Source: CAIOYC01 sp964243985 (GTDB taxonomy: Bacteria; Pseudomonadota; Alphaproteobacteria; Caulobacterales; Caulobacteraceae). Taken from it: a DNA stretch of 59,332 nucleotides. The notes below the pieces were generated by a model. That model searched no databases, was not told the origin of the DNA, and saw only the letters and a program-made list of their open reading frames with translations. Position 1 is the first letter of the stretch; each line of letters opens with the position of its first letter. The position numbers and the translations under genes were made by a program. Of the stretch, positions 33,344-42,389 are shown one piece after another. The stretch is taken from positions 1 through 59,332 of the forward strand of contig CAXTHJ010000008.1 in the NCBI GenBank assembly GCA_964243985.1, read 5' to 3'.

Positions 33344-35692
33344 ATGCAGTTGCGGCGTTCTGATCTGCAAAGCTCCACTGTAGTAGAAGCCATGCCCTCA
33401 GCCAGCGTCAAGCTCATCGCCTACGACCAGCAAACCAGAAAGCCCGAAACGAAGATCCAAAAAGTGGTCTTGATCGGCAATTATCCGCCCCGCCGGTGCG
33501 GGATCGCCACCTTCACCTGTGACGTTAGAGGCGCATTGGTCAACGCCTTTCCCGGCATGACGTGCGACGTCGTGGCCATGACGGACGAGGGCGCGCATTA
33601 CAACTACCCGGAAGAAGTGCGCTTCACCATCCGCCAGAACGAGCCGATGGACTATCTGGAGGCCGCGCGCCGCATCAACGCCTCTGCGCCTGACGTGGTT
33701 TGCGTTCAGCACGAGTTCGGCATCTTTGGCGGTTCGGCCGGCGAGCACCTGATCAAGCTTCTGGACGCCCTGACCTGCCCCGTGGTGTCCGCCCTTCATA
33801 CGGTTCTGGAAAAGCCCGATGGAGACCAACGCCGGGTGTTCGACCGCTTAATCGCCCGGTCCTCCAGCCTGATCGTCATGGCTGAGCGGGGCCGTGAAAT
33901 GTTGCAACGCGTTTGGCGCGTGCCGGCTGAGAAGATCGTGCTGGTGCCTCACGGCGCGCCTGATCGCCCCTTGGTGGATACGGCGCCAGCCAAGGCAAGG
34001 CTGGGTTTCGCGGGTCGGACGGTGCTGTTCACCTTTGGCCTCCTATCCCCCGGCAAGGGCATAGAGACGGCCATTCGGTCGATCCCCAAGATTGCGGCGG
34101 TCCACCCCGACATCCTCTACGTGGTGCTGGGCGCCACCCATCCTCATCTTGTGGCCAAGGAAGGAGAAGCCTATCGCGACTCGCTTCAGGCTCTGGTGGA
34201 CGAACTTGGCGTCCGCAAGAACGTGCGATTCATCAACGCCTACACCGATACGCCCAAGCTCCTAGATTATCTGCAGGCGGCGGACATCTACGTCACCCCC
34301 TACCTCAACGAGGCTCAAATCACCTCCGGCACGCTCTCCTATGCGGCGGCGCTGGGCAAGCCGATCATCTCCACGCCCTACTGGCACGCGCAGGAGCTTC
34401 TAGCGGACGGCCATGGGGTGATTACGCCCTTTGGCGATGTGGACGCCGTCTCTACCGCGGCCATCGACCTCTTGTCCAACCCGGAGCGCCTTTTGGATCT
34501 GCGTCACCGCATCTACGACGCCACCCGCGCCACGGTGTGGAGCAAGCTCGCCGAACGCTATGTGCAAACCTTTGAGAATACCCCTAAAGCTTCGCCGGTG
34601 ATCAATCTTCGTTCCGGCTTGGCGTTGAAGCGCAAACCGCGCCCCGACCCCTCCCTTGCCGGGGTAAAGCGGATGACCGATAGCTGCGGAATGCTTCAGC
34701 ACAGCATCTTCGGCTTGCCGGATCGTCGCCACGGCTATTGCGTGGACGACAATGCCCGGGCGCTTTTGCTGATGAACAAATTGCCCGGCGTGCCGGACGA
34801 GGAGCGCAGGGCGCTCTCGACCATCTACGCCACCTTTGTCCTGCACGCCTGGAACGAGGATGCCGGCGCCTTCCGCAACTTCATGAGCTATGAGCGCACG
34901 TGGCTTGAGGATCGCGGTTCGCCCGACAGCATCGGCCGCAGCTTCTGGTCGGTGGCGGTGACGGCGGTGGAGGCGGACGACGCCGGTCTTCGGCATTGGG
35001 CAGAGGACATGATCCGCCGCGTTTGGCCCCACCTCGTCAACCTGGCGCCGCTCCGCACCAACGGCTTCGTCCTCCTGGGCCTCAGCGCCCTGATCGAAGG
35101 CGGCTTGGCGACGACGGAGATGCGGGAGCATGGGATCAAGATCGCCGCCATGATCGCCGCTAATGTGCAACCGCGTCTGGCGACCGTTTGGCCTTGGTTC
35201 GAGGACTCCCTCTCCTACGACAACGCTCGCCTGCCCGAGGCGTTGATTCGATTTGGCACGGCTGTGGACGACGCGACATCGATCGACCTAGGCCTGCAGA
35301 CCCTGGCCTGGCTCTGCGAAAAGCAGTCCTCGCCGAGCGGTCTGTTTCGTCCCATCGCCACGGAAGGCTTCGGCCAACACCGTGCGGTGGACGCCGTGTT
35401 CGACCAGCAACCCTTGGAAGCCGCGGCCACCATTGACGCCTGTCAGGCGGCGCTGGAAACCGGCGGCGGCGTCCGCTGGGCGGCGGAGGCGGAGCGGGCC
35501 TACGACTGGTACTTCGGCGGCAACGACCTCGGCGTATCCCTGGTGGATGGCGGCGAGGGCGAATGTTACGACGGTTTGACTTGGGCTGGCGCTAATCTAA
35601 ACCAAGGCGCCGAATCTGTTCTATCCTTTCAGCTGGCGACCTGCGCTATGCAGACGCTCATTCGGGCCAGCTGCTCGCCGCGAGCGCGCTGA
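33344..35692 (+). CDS. GT4 glycosyltransferase fused to a helical toroid-like domain
   Basis: 782 residues in two parts. Residues about 38-430 form a GT-B fold glycosyltransferase family 4 unit: IGNYPPRRCGIATFT at the start, LFTFGLLSPGKGIETAI and YVTPYLNEAQITSGTLSYA for the nucleotide-sugar site. Residues about 440-770 are a long helical domain beginning MTDSCGMLQHSIFGLPDRRH and YCVDDNARALLLM, like the (alpha/alpha)6 folds of carbohydrate-active enzymes. The product is unknown. The start at 33344 has GAGGG upstream. It is 29 bases before a GH130 gene, implying a shared sugar polymer. Nothing gene-like is seen in the 248 bases after argC. Confidence 0.85.
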   Translation: MQLRRSDLQSSTVVEAMPSASVKLIAYDQQTRKPETKIQKVVLIGNYPPRRCGIATFTCDVRGALVNAFPGMTCDVVAMTDEGAHYNYPEEVRFTIRQNEPMDYLEAARRINASAPDVVCVQHEFGIFGGSAGEHLIKLLDALTCPVVSALHTVLEKPDGDQRRVFDRLIARSSSLIVMAERGREMLQRVWRVPAEKIVLVPHGAPDRPLVDTAPAKARLGFAGRTVLFTFGLLSPGKGIETAIRSIPKIAAVHPDILYVVLGATHPHLVAKEGEAYRDSLQALVDELGVRKNVRFINAYTDTPKLLDYLQAADIYVTPYLNEAQITSGTLSYAAALGKPIISTPYWHAQELLADGHGVITPFGDVDAVSTAAIDLLSNPERLLDLRHRIYDATRATVWSKLAERYVQTFENTPKASPVINLRSGLALKRKPRPDPSLAGVKRMTDSCGMLQHSIFGLPDRRHGYCVDDNARALLLMNKLPGVPDEERRALSTIYATFVLHAWNEDAGAFRNFMSYERTWLEDRGSPDSIGRSFWSVAVTAVEADDAGLRHWAEDMIRRVWPHLVNLAPLRTNGFVLLGLSALIEGGLATTEMREHGIKIAAMIAANVQPRLATVWPWFEDSLSYDNARLPEALIRFGTAVDDATSIDLGLQTLAWLCEKQSSPSGLFRPIATEGFGQHRAVDAVFDQQPLEAAATIDACQAALETGGGVRWAAEAERAYDWYFGGNDLGVSLVDGGEGECYDGLTWAGANLNQGAESVLSFQLATCAMQTLIRASCSPRAR

Positions 35693-35721
35693 CCGCCTTA
35701 AGCTAGGATAAAACGAGCCGC

Positions 35722-37008
35722 ATGTCGTCAGTCACTATGTTGCCGGACCGGCTTCAGGCGGAGCCTGGCCGAGTGGTGATCCGCCCCTTCTCCATCGCAC
35801 CAGAGTCCAAGGTCGTCTCCGCCAAACCGTCCCGCGTGCGCCGTATCGTCGACGCCGTGCTGGAGATGGACATGCGCACGTGTCAGGCGGAGCTGGCATT
35901 GGTGAACAAGGACTTCGGCGGTCGCCACTGGCAGACCCGCCAAGTCTACATGGAGCGTTTCGATCAGATCAGCGAACAGCTCAGCCTGCCTGACGACGTG
36001 CGCGAGGAGCGGAAGGCGCTGATCGGCGCATATTTCTGTCACGAGTACTCCTACACCTCCGCCGCCATCATGAACCCCTCCATCGTGCCCCATCCGGACC
36101 AGTCGGGGCTATCGGAGGGGAGCCTGCGTATCGTCCTCTCGCTTCGCGCGGTAGGGGAGGGGCACATCTCATCCATCGCCTTCCGGGAGGGCATTCTAAA
36201 CGGCGACGGGGATTTCAGCCTGATGCCTCAGCCCCCCTTCGCCGTGGCGGCCCGGGCGATCGAGCAGCCCTGTAAAGAAAACGGCATGAGCACCACGGCG
36301 GTCAGTTTCCGCGAAGCCTCCCTGTCCGGGACCGTAATATTTCCCTTCACCAACCAGCAGCGCAACGGGCTGGAGGACCTGCGCCTCGTGCGCCTGGTCA
36401 CCGACGAGGGCGGCCCGATCTACTGCGGCACCTATACCGCCTACAGCGGCTATGACATCGCCTCGGAGATGTTGATCACCGAGGACTTCCGCACCTTCCG
36501 CCTGCAGCCCCTCTCCGGCTCGGCGGCGCGCAACAAGGGCATGGCGCTCTTCCCGCGCAAGGTCGGCGGCGCCTACGCCATGATCGGTCGGCAGGACGGG
36601 GAGAATCTGTTTTACCTCCGTTCAGACGATCTTCTCCACTGGGATGAAGGCACGCCGCTCCTAGCGCCGGTCTATCCCTGGGAGTTGGTGCAGATGGGCA
36701 ACTGCGGCTCGCCGATCGAAATCGACGAAGGTTGGCTCCTCCTGACCCACGGCGTTGGAGCCATGCGTAAATACTGCATCGGCGCAGTGCTGCTGGATAA
36801 GGAAGACCCGAGCATTATTCTTGGCCGCACGCCGCACCCTTTGATTTCACCCTCGGACGACGATCGCGAGGGCTATGTCCCGAACGTGGTCTATACTTGC
36901 GGGGCCATCGCTCACGGCCGGAAGATCTTTATGCCTTACGCCGTGGCGGACAGCTCCATCACCTTCTGCTGGGTCGATGTGGATAGCCTGCTCGCCGAAC
37001 TGGACTGA
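35722..37008 (+). CDS. Glycoside hydrolase family 130 (mannoside phosphorylase-like)
   Basis: 428 residues with a five-bladed-propeller GH130 pattern: an N-terminal helical region of about 100 residues, then AAIMNPSIVPHPDQ, NGLEDLRLVRLV, NKGMALFPRKVGG, NCGSPIEIDEGWLLLTHGVG and EGYVPNVVYTCGA segments. Family members are mainly beta-mannoside phosphorylases or hydrolases, acting on beta-1,4- or beta-1,2-mannosides. No signal peptide is visible, so it is probably cytoplasmic. With the GT4 fusion upstream it forms a two-gene unit whose substrate cannot be read from sequence. Confidence 0.88.
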   Translation: MSSVTMLPDRLQAEPGRVVIRPFSIAPESKVVSAKPSRVRRIVDAVLEMDMRTCQAELALVNKDFGGRHWQTRQVYMERFDQISEQLSLPDDVREERKALIGAYFCHEYSYTSAAIMNPSIVPHPDQSGLSEGSLRIVLSLRAVGEGHISSIAFREGILNGDGDFSLMPQPPFAVAARAIEQPCKENGMSTTAVSFREASLSGTVIFPFTNQQRNGLEDLRLVRLVTDEGGPIYCGTYTAYSGYDIASEMLITEDFRTFRLQPLSGSAARNKGMALFPRKVGGAYAMIGRQDGENLFYLRSDDLLHWDEGTPLLAPVYPWELVQMGNCGSPIEIDEGWLLLTHGVGAMRKYCIGAVLLDKEDPSIILGRTPHPLISPSDDDREGYVPNVVYTCGAIAHGRKIFMPYAVADSSITFCWVDVDSLLAELD

Positions 37009-37040
37009 ACGATTGAGATTGCGCGGCGATCGCCGTGACC

Positions 37041-37130
37041 TGGCGGACGGGGTGGGATTCGAACCCACGGTGGGCTTCCACCCACGGCGGTTTTCAAGAC
37101 CGCTGCCTTAAACCACTCGGCCACCCGTCC
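37041..37130 (-). tRNA. tRNA-Ser (anticodon TGA)
   Basis: A 90-base class II tRNA on the minus strand with encoded CCA. The acceptor is GGACGGG paired with CCCGTCC, discriminator G. The anticodon stem GCGGT/ACCGC holds CTTGAAA, giving TGA. A long variable arm (CGTGGGTGGAAGCCCACCG) and GGTTCGAATCC T-arm confirm tRNA-Ser. It reads UCN codons, mainly UCA. Confidence 0.97.
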
Positions 37131-37357
37131 GATCGCGGGCGGGCCGCGAAGACCGGTTCTCTTATCAGCGGCGAACGGCTAGGGCGAGAGCCCGGTTTGG
37201 CTAATCACGCTTAACCACCTCTGAGGGCTGGTCTTTTAACCAACTCCCTTAAGCGCGATTTCAAGCCCGTTCGCTAAGGTGCTGCCATCAAGAAACGCCG
37301 GAAAATCCGGCCAGCGACGGGCCCAAGCGTTTGGATCCGTCACCTGAGGGCGCCAGA

Positions 37358-38284
37358 ATGGTTGGTATTAAGCTTAAGGTTTCGGACGTTCTGTTCGCGC
37401 GTGGCGCATTGGCGGCGGTCTGCGCCGGAGCGGGGCTCAGCGCCTGCGCCAGCGTCGCGCCAATGCCTGAGGGGTTGGCTCTACCGGGCGGCAGGGCGGC
37501 GACGGCAAGCCATACTGACCATCACCCCGCCTATGCCCAAGCCGGCCGGCCCGGCGGCCCCCGCTACAAGATCGGGGCCCCTTATCAGGCCGGCGGCGTC
37601 TGGTATGTGCCTGCTGAGCAACCCAGTTACGACGAAGTTGGCCTCGCCTCCTGGTATGGCGACCAGTTCAATGGCAAGCCAACCGCTGACGGCGAGATTT
37701 TCGACATGAACGCCGTCTCCGCCGCCCACGCCACCCTGCCCATGCCCTGCATTGTCGAGGTGACCAATCTCGAGAACGGCCGCAGCATCAAGGTTAGGAT
37801 GAACGATCGCGGACCCTTCCATCCCGGACGGATTATCGATCTCTCTCGCGGCGCCGCGCAGCAGCTCGGCTATTTCGCCAAGGGCACCGCCCAAGTGCGC
37901 GTGCGCTTCATCAGCGCCGCGCCGCTGGTGGGCCTGGATGCGCCGACCACGATGGCGTCCAACCGGATGGGCGCGATGCTGCCGTACTCGCCGGTCGCTT
38001 CAATCACGACGCCCTTGGCCTCGGCCGCCGAGCCGCAGAGGTTTGCCGCGAGATTAGCCTTCACGATCCAGGCCGGCGCGTTCAGCGACGAAGCCAATGC
38101 GCAGCGGGTGGCGGCTCGTTTAGGCGCCGCCGGCCAGGCCGCCGTCTCCCCCTTCGATCACAACGGTGCACGTCTCTACCGAGTGACCGTCGGCTCTTGG
38201 TCGAGCGCGGAAGATGCGGACGCCGCCCGCGAGCGGGTCGCCTCTTTGGGCTTCGCCGCCGCCCGAGTGGTCGCCGGTTCCTGA
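37358..38284 (+). CDS. rlpA: RlpA-like lipoprotein with C-terminal SPOR domain
   Basis: 308 residues. The start at 37358 has GAGGG upstream; an in-frame TTG at 37331 is rejected. A lipobox (AGLSAC, Cys30) suggests outer-membrane anchoring. The double-psi beta-barrel domain of RlpA is visible: GLASWYGDQFNGKPTADGE, VRMNDRGPFHPGRIIDLS. The last 80 residues are a SPOR domain (FTIQAGAFSDEANAQRVAARL) that binds denuded septal peptidoglycan. RlpA proteins are lytic transglycosylases or cell-separation factors. The catalytic Asp in NDRGPF is present. It is 51 bases before tmk; in relatives a D-Ala carboxypeptidase often sits between. Confidence 0.9.
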   Translation: MVGIKLKVSDVLFARGALAAVCAGAGLSACASVAPMPEGLALPGGRAATASHTDHHPAYAQAGRPGGPRYKIGAPYQAGGVWYVPAEQPSYDEVGLASWYGDQFNGKPTADGEIFDMNAVSAAHATLPMPCIVEVTNLENGRSIKVRMNDRGPFHPGRIIDLSRGAAQQLGYFAKGTAQVRVRFISAAPLVGLDAPTTMASNRMGAMLPYSPVASITTPLASAAEPQRFAARLAFTIQAGAFSDEANAQRVAARLGAAGQAAVSPFDHNGARLYRVTVGSWSSAEDADAARERVASLGFAAARVVAGS

Positions 38285-38335
38285 TCTCTGTTTAAGGCGC
38301 TTGCGCCGGGACGCAAAGCGCCCGATGTGAGAGGC

Positions 38336-38977
38336 GTGGGCACAGGACGGTTCATCACATTTGAGGGCGGGGAGGGGGGCGGCAAATCCACCCAGGTCCA
38401 TCGCCTGACTGAACGGCTACGGGCGGAGGGGCGCGAGGTGGTCGCCACCCGCGAACCGGGCGGCTCCCCTGGCGCCGAGGCGTTACGGGACCTTCTGGTG
38501 AAAGGCGCCGTGGATCGCTGGTCGCCGCTGACCGAGACGCTGATCCTCTACGCCGCCCGTCGCGATCATGTGGAGCGCGTGATCAGGCCTGCTTTGGACC
38601 GCGGCGCCTGGGTCATCAGCGACCGCTTTGCTGACTCCACCCGCGCTTATCAGGGCGCGGCCGGTGGCGTCGACCCCGCTTTCATCGGCGAGTTGGAGCG
38701 GATGGCGCTTGGGCCAACCAGGCCGGATCTAACGCTGATCCTGGACCTTCCCGTCGAAGAGGGGCTTCGGCGCGCGGGACGGCGAGGCGACGATGAGACC
38801 CGGTTCGAGAATAAGGGCCTCGCTTTCCATGACCGCCTCCGCGCGGAGTTCCTCGCCATTGCTCAACGCGAGCCGCAGCGCTGCGTTGTCGTTGAGGCCG
38901 CGTTTTCAGTAAACGAGGTTGGCGACTCGATCTGGCGCGCCTTGAAGGTTCGTCTTCCGGAGATCGCCCATGGTTGA
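38336..38977 (+). CDS. tmk: Thymidylate kinase
   Basis: 213 residues from the GTG at 38336, which has GAGAGG upstream; a GTG three codons earlier (38327) is equally in frame. The P-loop is FEGGEGGGKSTQ, the DRX motif is ISDRFADSTRAYQG, and a lid region with Arg-rich RRAGRRGDDETRFE follows. It phosphorylates dTMP to dTDP for DNA synthesis. It overlaps holB by eight bases, so the two are coupled. Confidence 0.95.
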   Translation: MGTGRFITFEGGEGGGKSTQVHRLTERLRAEGREVVATREPGGSPGAEALRDLLVKGAVDRWSPLTETLILYAARRDHVERVIRPALDRGAWVISDRFADSTRAYQGAAGGVDPAFIGELERMALGPTRPDLTLILDLPVEEGLRRAGRRGDDETRFENKGLAFHDRLRAEFLAIAQREPQRCVVVEAAFSVNEVGDSIWRALKVRLPEIAHG

Positions 38978-39953
38978 GGCGACGCAAACGGACCATCCGC
39001 GCCACCGCTTTGCGCTCGACGGCGTGCATACCCAGGCCGCCGCTTTTGAACAGTCACTGGTGCGCGGGCGGTTGCACCACGCCTGGCTGCTCACTGGACC
39101 CGAAGGTCTGGGCAAAGCCAGCTTCGCCTACCGGGGCGCCCGGCGGCTTCTTGGCGCCAGATCGAATGAAGCCTTCGGTCCCCTGGGCGCTGCGCCGGAC
39201 GACGCCATCAGCCGAATGATCGCCGCCCAGTCCCATCCGGATCTTCTGGTGCTGGAGCGCAGCGGCGAAACGGCGCGCAAGGTGATCCCTGTCGATGAGG
39301 CGCGACGCCTGCCGGAATTCTTCGCCAAGGCGGCGGCGTTCGGGCCTTATCGCGTGGCCATCATCGACGCGGTGGACGATTTAAACGCTAGCGGCGCCAA
39401 TGCATTGTTGAAGACCTTGGAGGAGCCCTCTGGTCGCGGCGTCCTGTTCCTGATCTCCCACGCGCCGGGGCGACTTTTGCCCACCATCCGCTCTCGATGC
39501 CGGACGCTGGCGTTTCGCCCATGGGCGGAGCAGGACGTGGCCTCGCACCTTAGGGCGAAAACCAAAACCGATGCCGACGACGCCTTGCGCATCGCCGGTA
39601 TGGCGGACGGCTCTCCGGGTCGGGCGATGGCCCTGTGGAGCACAAAGGCGATGACGCTTGATCGGATGGCTGAGGAAATCGTCTCCGGCGCCGCGCCTGC
39701 CGCGGGCTTGATGAGCCTGGCCGACAGCTTTCGAGGTGGAGAGGGGGCGGAACGATTCTCGCTGTTCGTAGACCGGCTATCGAGCGCGGTTCGGCGCCAA
39801 GCCACCCGGTCAGACGGCTCGCAAGCCGCAAGATGGACGGCGCTTTGGGACCGGCTGGCGTTCTTGCCGGGTCGGGTGGAAGGCCTGAATCTCGATCGGA
39901 CCGACGCCTTCTGGACCACCGTCACCGACGTTGCGGCGACCGGGCGCAGCTGA
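38970..39953 (+). CDS. holB: DNA polymerase III delta' subunit
   Basis: 327 residues of the AAA+ clamp-loader type. HHAWLLTGPEGLGKASFAYR is the degenerate P-loop expected for delta'; the middle has NASGANALLKTLEEPSGRGV and a sensor region with LLPTIRSRCRTLAFRP. It serves in the clamp loader beside the tau/gamma and delta subunits. Its stop overlaps the tatD start (TGATG). In many alphaproteobacteria metG sits between these two genes, but not here. Confidence 0.93.
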   Translation: MVEATQTDHPRHRFALDGVHTQAAAFEQSLVRGRLHHAWLLTGPEGLGKASFAYRGARRLLGARSNEAFGPLGAAPDDAISRMIAAQSHPDLLVLERSGETARKVIPVDEARRLPEFFAKAAAFGPYRVAIIDAVDDLNASGANALLKTLEEPSGRGVLFLISHAPGRLLPTIRSRCRTLAFRPWAEQDVASHLRAKTKTDADDALRIAGMADGSPGRAMALWSTKAMTLDRMAEEIVSGAAPAAGLMSLADSFRGGEGAERFSLFVDRLSSAVRRQATRSDGSQAARWTALWDRLAFLPGRVEGLNLDRTDAFWTTVTDVAATGRS

Positions 39954-40732
39954 TGCTGATCGACAGCCACGTCAATCTGCACGCCCCGCAGTTCGACGAG
40001 GACCGAGCGGCCGTCATCGACCGGGCGCGGGCTGCGGGCGTCGAGCGGATGATCACCATCTGCGACCGCGTATCCGCCTTCGAGCGCGTGTACGCCATAG
40101 CGAGGGCGCACGAAGACATCTGGTGTACGGTGGGAACGCATCCCCATGAAGCGAAGGAAAATCCGGCCCTTGTAGCGCAAACCCTGATCGATCTGGCGGC
40201 GGCTGAAAAGGTGGTGGCAATCGGCGAAACGGGTCTGGATTACCACTATGATTTCAGCCCAAGGGACGTTCAACGAGCGATCTTTCACGCCCATATCAAG
40301 GCGGCTCGCGCGACGGGCTTGCCGCTGGTGGTGCATAGCCGGGAAGCGGACAACGAGATGAGCCAAATGCTGGAAGAGGCTCACGCAAAAGGGAAATTCA
40401 AAATCCTGTTGCACTGTTACACCAGCGGCCCCGAGCTGGCGCGTCGAGCTGCGGCGCTCGGCGCCTGGTTCTCCGTCTCCGGCATCGCCACCTTCAAAGC
40501 GGCGGAGGATGTGCGCAGCGTGATCCGGGACATGCCGCCGGGCCGGATTATCGTGGAGACGGACTGCCCCTATTTAGCGCCCGTACCTATGCGTGGGCGG
40601 CGAAACGAGCCGGCTTTTCTCCCTTATGTGCTGGCGCAGCTTGCAGATATCCAAGGATGGAGCCTCGCCGCTGCGGAAACGCTCACGGAAGCCGCGTTTT
40701 TCGACCTGTTTGACAGGATTCCGCGACCGTGA
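39953..40732 (+). CDS. TatD-family metal-dependent hydrolase
   Basis: 259 residues with a TIM-barrel amidohydrolase pattern. The first metal motif reads DSHVNLHAP (a mixed form between the His-rich YcfH and the TatD GVNL style). Then come GTHPHEAKE, GETGLDYHYDFSP, VVHSREADNEM, LHCYTSGPELA and VETDCPYLAPVP. Family members are 3'-5' DNases or deoxyribonucleases of unsettled role. It is coupled to holB by overlap and to the next hydrolase by GTGA overlap. Confidence 0.93.
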   Translation: MLIDSHVNLHAPQFDEDRAAVIDRARAAGVERMITICDRVSAFERVYAIARAHEDIWCTVGTHPHEAKENPALVAQTLIDLAAAEKVVAIGETGLDYHYDFSPRDVQRAIFHAHIKAARATGLPLVVHSREADNEMSQMLEEAHAKGKFKILLHCYTSGPELARRAAALGAWFSVSGIATFKAAEDVRSVIRDMPPGRIIVETDCPYLAPVPMRGRRNEPAFLPYVLAQLADIQGWSLAAAETLTEAAFFDLFDRIPRP

Positions 40733-41544
40733 GCGGGGCGTTGGAGTTCACCATCCTCGGCTGCGGGTCGTCCGGCGGCGTACCCCGCGCAGACGGAGAT
40801 TGGGGCGTCTGCGACCCGCTGGAGCCGAAAAACACACGCTCTCGATGTTCGGCACTTGTCAGGCGAAAAACGGACCAAAATCAAAGAGGTGAAACGACAA
40901 TCTTAGTTGACACGTCGCCCGACCTGAGAACGCAGACCGCTGCTGCGGGGGTTAAGCGCATCGACGCGGTACTTTACACCCACGATCATGCTGACCAAGC
41001 CCATGGGATCGACGATCTTCGGGCGTTCGCAATCGCCATGCGCCGCCGTACCCCTTGTTTCATGGATCCCGTGACGCTCGCCAGCTTGAAGCGTCGGTTC
41101 AGCTACATCTTCGAGAGCGAAGGCGGATATCCGGCCATTTGCGAAGCTATCGATCTGCCGCCGCATGGTTTGGAATGGTCAATCGACGGACCATCCGGCG
41201 CAATTCCGGTGCTCAGTTTTGACCAGGATCATGGTGGAATACGGTCAGTGGGTTACCGTATCGGCGACGTTGGCTATTGCAGCGATGTCGTGGATTTTCC
41301 CGCAGAGTCCCTCGCGGCATTGCATAACTTAGACGTCTTTATCATCGACGCCTTGCGAGACCGACCGCACCCAACGCATGCCCATGTGGGCCGAGCCCTG
41401 GAATGGATCGAAGCGCTAAAACCGCGACGCGCTATCCTGACCAATTTGCATATCGACCTGGATTATAACGCGCTGGCCAAGCGTTTACCGCCGGGCGTCG
41501 AACCAGCCTTCGATCAAATGCACTTCATGTCACCATGCCCGTGA
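40729..41544 (+). CDS. MBL-fold metallo-hydrolase (PhnP/RNase Z-like)
   Basis: 271 residues, GTG start overlapping the tatD stop. It opens with FTILGCGSSGGVPRADG and carries the metal motif YTHDHADQAHG, followed by FDQDHGG and a final His in NLHIDLDYN. PhnP-type enzymes cleave cyclic phosphodiesters, and this branch regularly follows tatD in alphaproteobacteria; the true substrate is unknown. Base composition is a little less GC-rich than its neighbours, with a short AT-rich gap before mazG. Confidence 0.9.
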   Translation: MSGALEFTILGCGSSGGVPRADGDWGVCDPLEPKNTRSRCSALVRRKTDQNQRGETTILVDTSPDLRTQTAAAGVKRIDAVLYTHDHADQAHGIDDLRAFAIAMRRRTPCFMDPVTLASLKRRFSYIFESEGGYPAICEAIDLPPHGLEWSIDGPSGAIPVLSFDQDHGGIRSVGYRIGDVGYCSDVVDFPAESLAALHNLDVFIIDALRDRPHPTHAHVGRALEWIEALKPRRAILTNLHIDLDYNALAKRLPPGVEPAFDQMHFMSPCP

Positions 41545-41579
41545 TTTCCGATAATATATCTTAGGCGATAAACCATACC

Positions 41580-42389
41580 GTGGAAAAGCCCATCGACCGG
41601 CTGCTCGCCATTATGGCCCGCTTGCGTGATCCCGATGGCGGCTGCCCTTGGGATCTGGAGCAGACCTTCGCCACCGTCTCGCCGTACACGGTCGAGGAAG
41701 CCTATGAGGTCGCTGACGCCATCGAGCGCGGAGACCTGGACGACCTGAAAGATGAACTAGGCGATCTATTGCTGCAGGTGGTGTTCCACGCACGCATGGC
41801 TGAGGAGCAAGGCTCGTTCGCGTTCGACGACGTCGCTGACGCCATTTGCGACAAGATGCTTCGCCGTCATCCCCATGTGTTCGGTCCTCATGTGTTCGGC
41901 GATATGACGTTTGAGTCAAACGGGGCGCAATCAACAGCTTGGGAGGACATCAAAGCAGCCGAGCGGGATAAGAAAGGCCGGGCCAAGAGCCTGCTGGACG
42001 ACGTGCCCATGGGCCTCCCCTCCCTCACCCGCGCCGTTAAGCTTTCTAAACGCGCCGCCCGCGTCGGCTTCGTCTGGCCCAACACTCAGGCGGTGCTGGA
42101 GAAATTACACGAGGAGGTCGGCGAGCTGGAACACGAAATCCGCGTCGGTGATCGAGATAAGGCGCGCGAAGAGCTGGGGGATGTTTTATTCGTCTGCGCC
42201 AACCTGGCGCGAGGCCTTGGCGTCGATCCAGAGGATGCGCTCCGCGCCACTAATGCCAAGTTCACCCGCCGCTTCCACTTTATCGAGGCGGCCTTGGCCA
42301 AGGTCGGACGCACGCCCGATCAATCCGACCTCACGGAGATGGACGGCCTATGGAACCAGGCCAAGGCCGCCGAGAAACCGAAGGCTTAG
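41580..42389 (+). CDS. mazG: Nucleoside triphosphate pyrophosphohydrolase MazG
   Basis: 269 residues, GTG start. Two tandem MazG domains are seen: LRDPDGGCPWDLEQTF with EEAYEVADAIERGDLDDLKDELGDLL in the first (given in parts), and LHEEVGELEHEI with EELGDVLFVCANLAR in the second, each with the EExxE...ExxD metal sites. It removes pyrophosphate from unwanted NTPs and lowers ppGpp under stress in other bacteria. Its stop TAG shares three bases with the convergent hflX stop (TTAG, 42386-42389). Confidence 0.95.
   Translation: MEKPIDRLLAIMARLRDPDGGCPWDLEQTFATVSPYTVEEAYEVADAIERGDLDDLKDELGDLLLQVVFHARMAEEQGSFAFDDVADAICDKMLRRHPHVFGPHVFGDMTFESNGAQSTAWEDIKAAERDKKGRAKSLLDDVPMGLPSLTRAVKLSKRAARVGFVWPNTQAVLEKLHEEVGELEHEIRVGDRDKAREELGDVLFVCANLARGLGVDPEDALRATNAKFTRRFHFIEAALAKVGRTPDQSDLTEMDGLWNQAKAAEKPKA

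Noticed and set aside
37211..37252. TTAACC half-sites resembling CtrA boxes before rlpA
   Set aside because: The nearest TTAA pair is spaced by 9, not 7, bases; half-sites like this are expected by chance.
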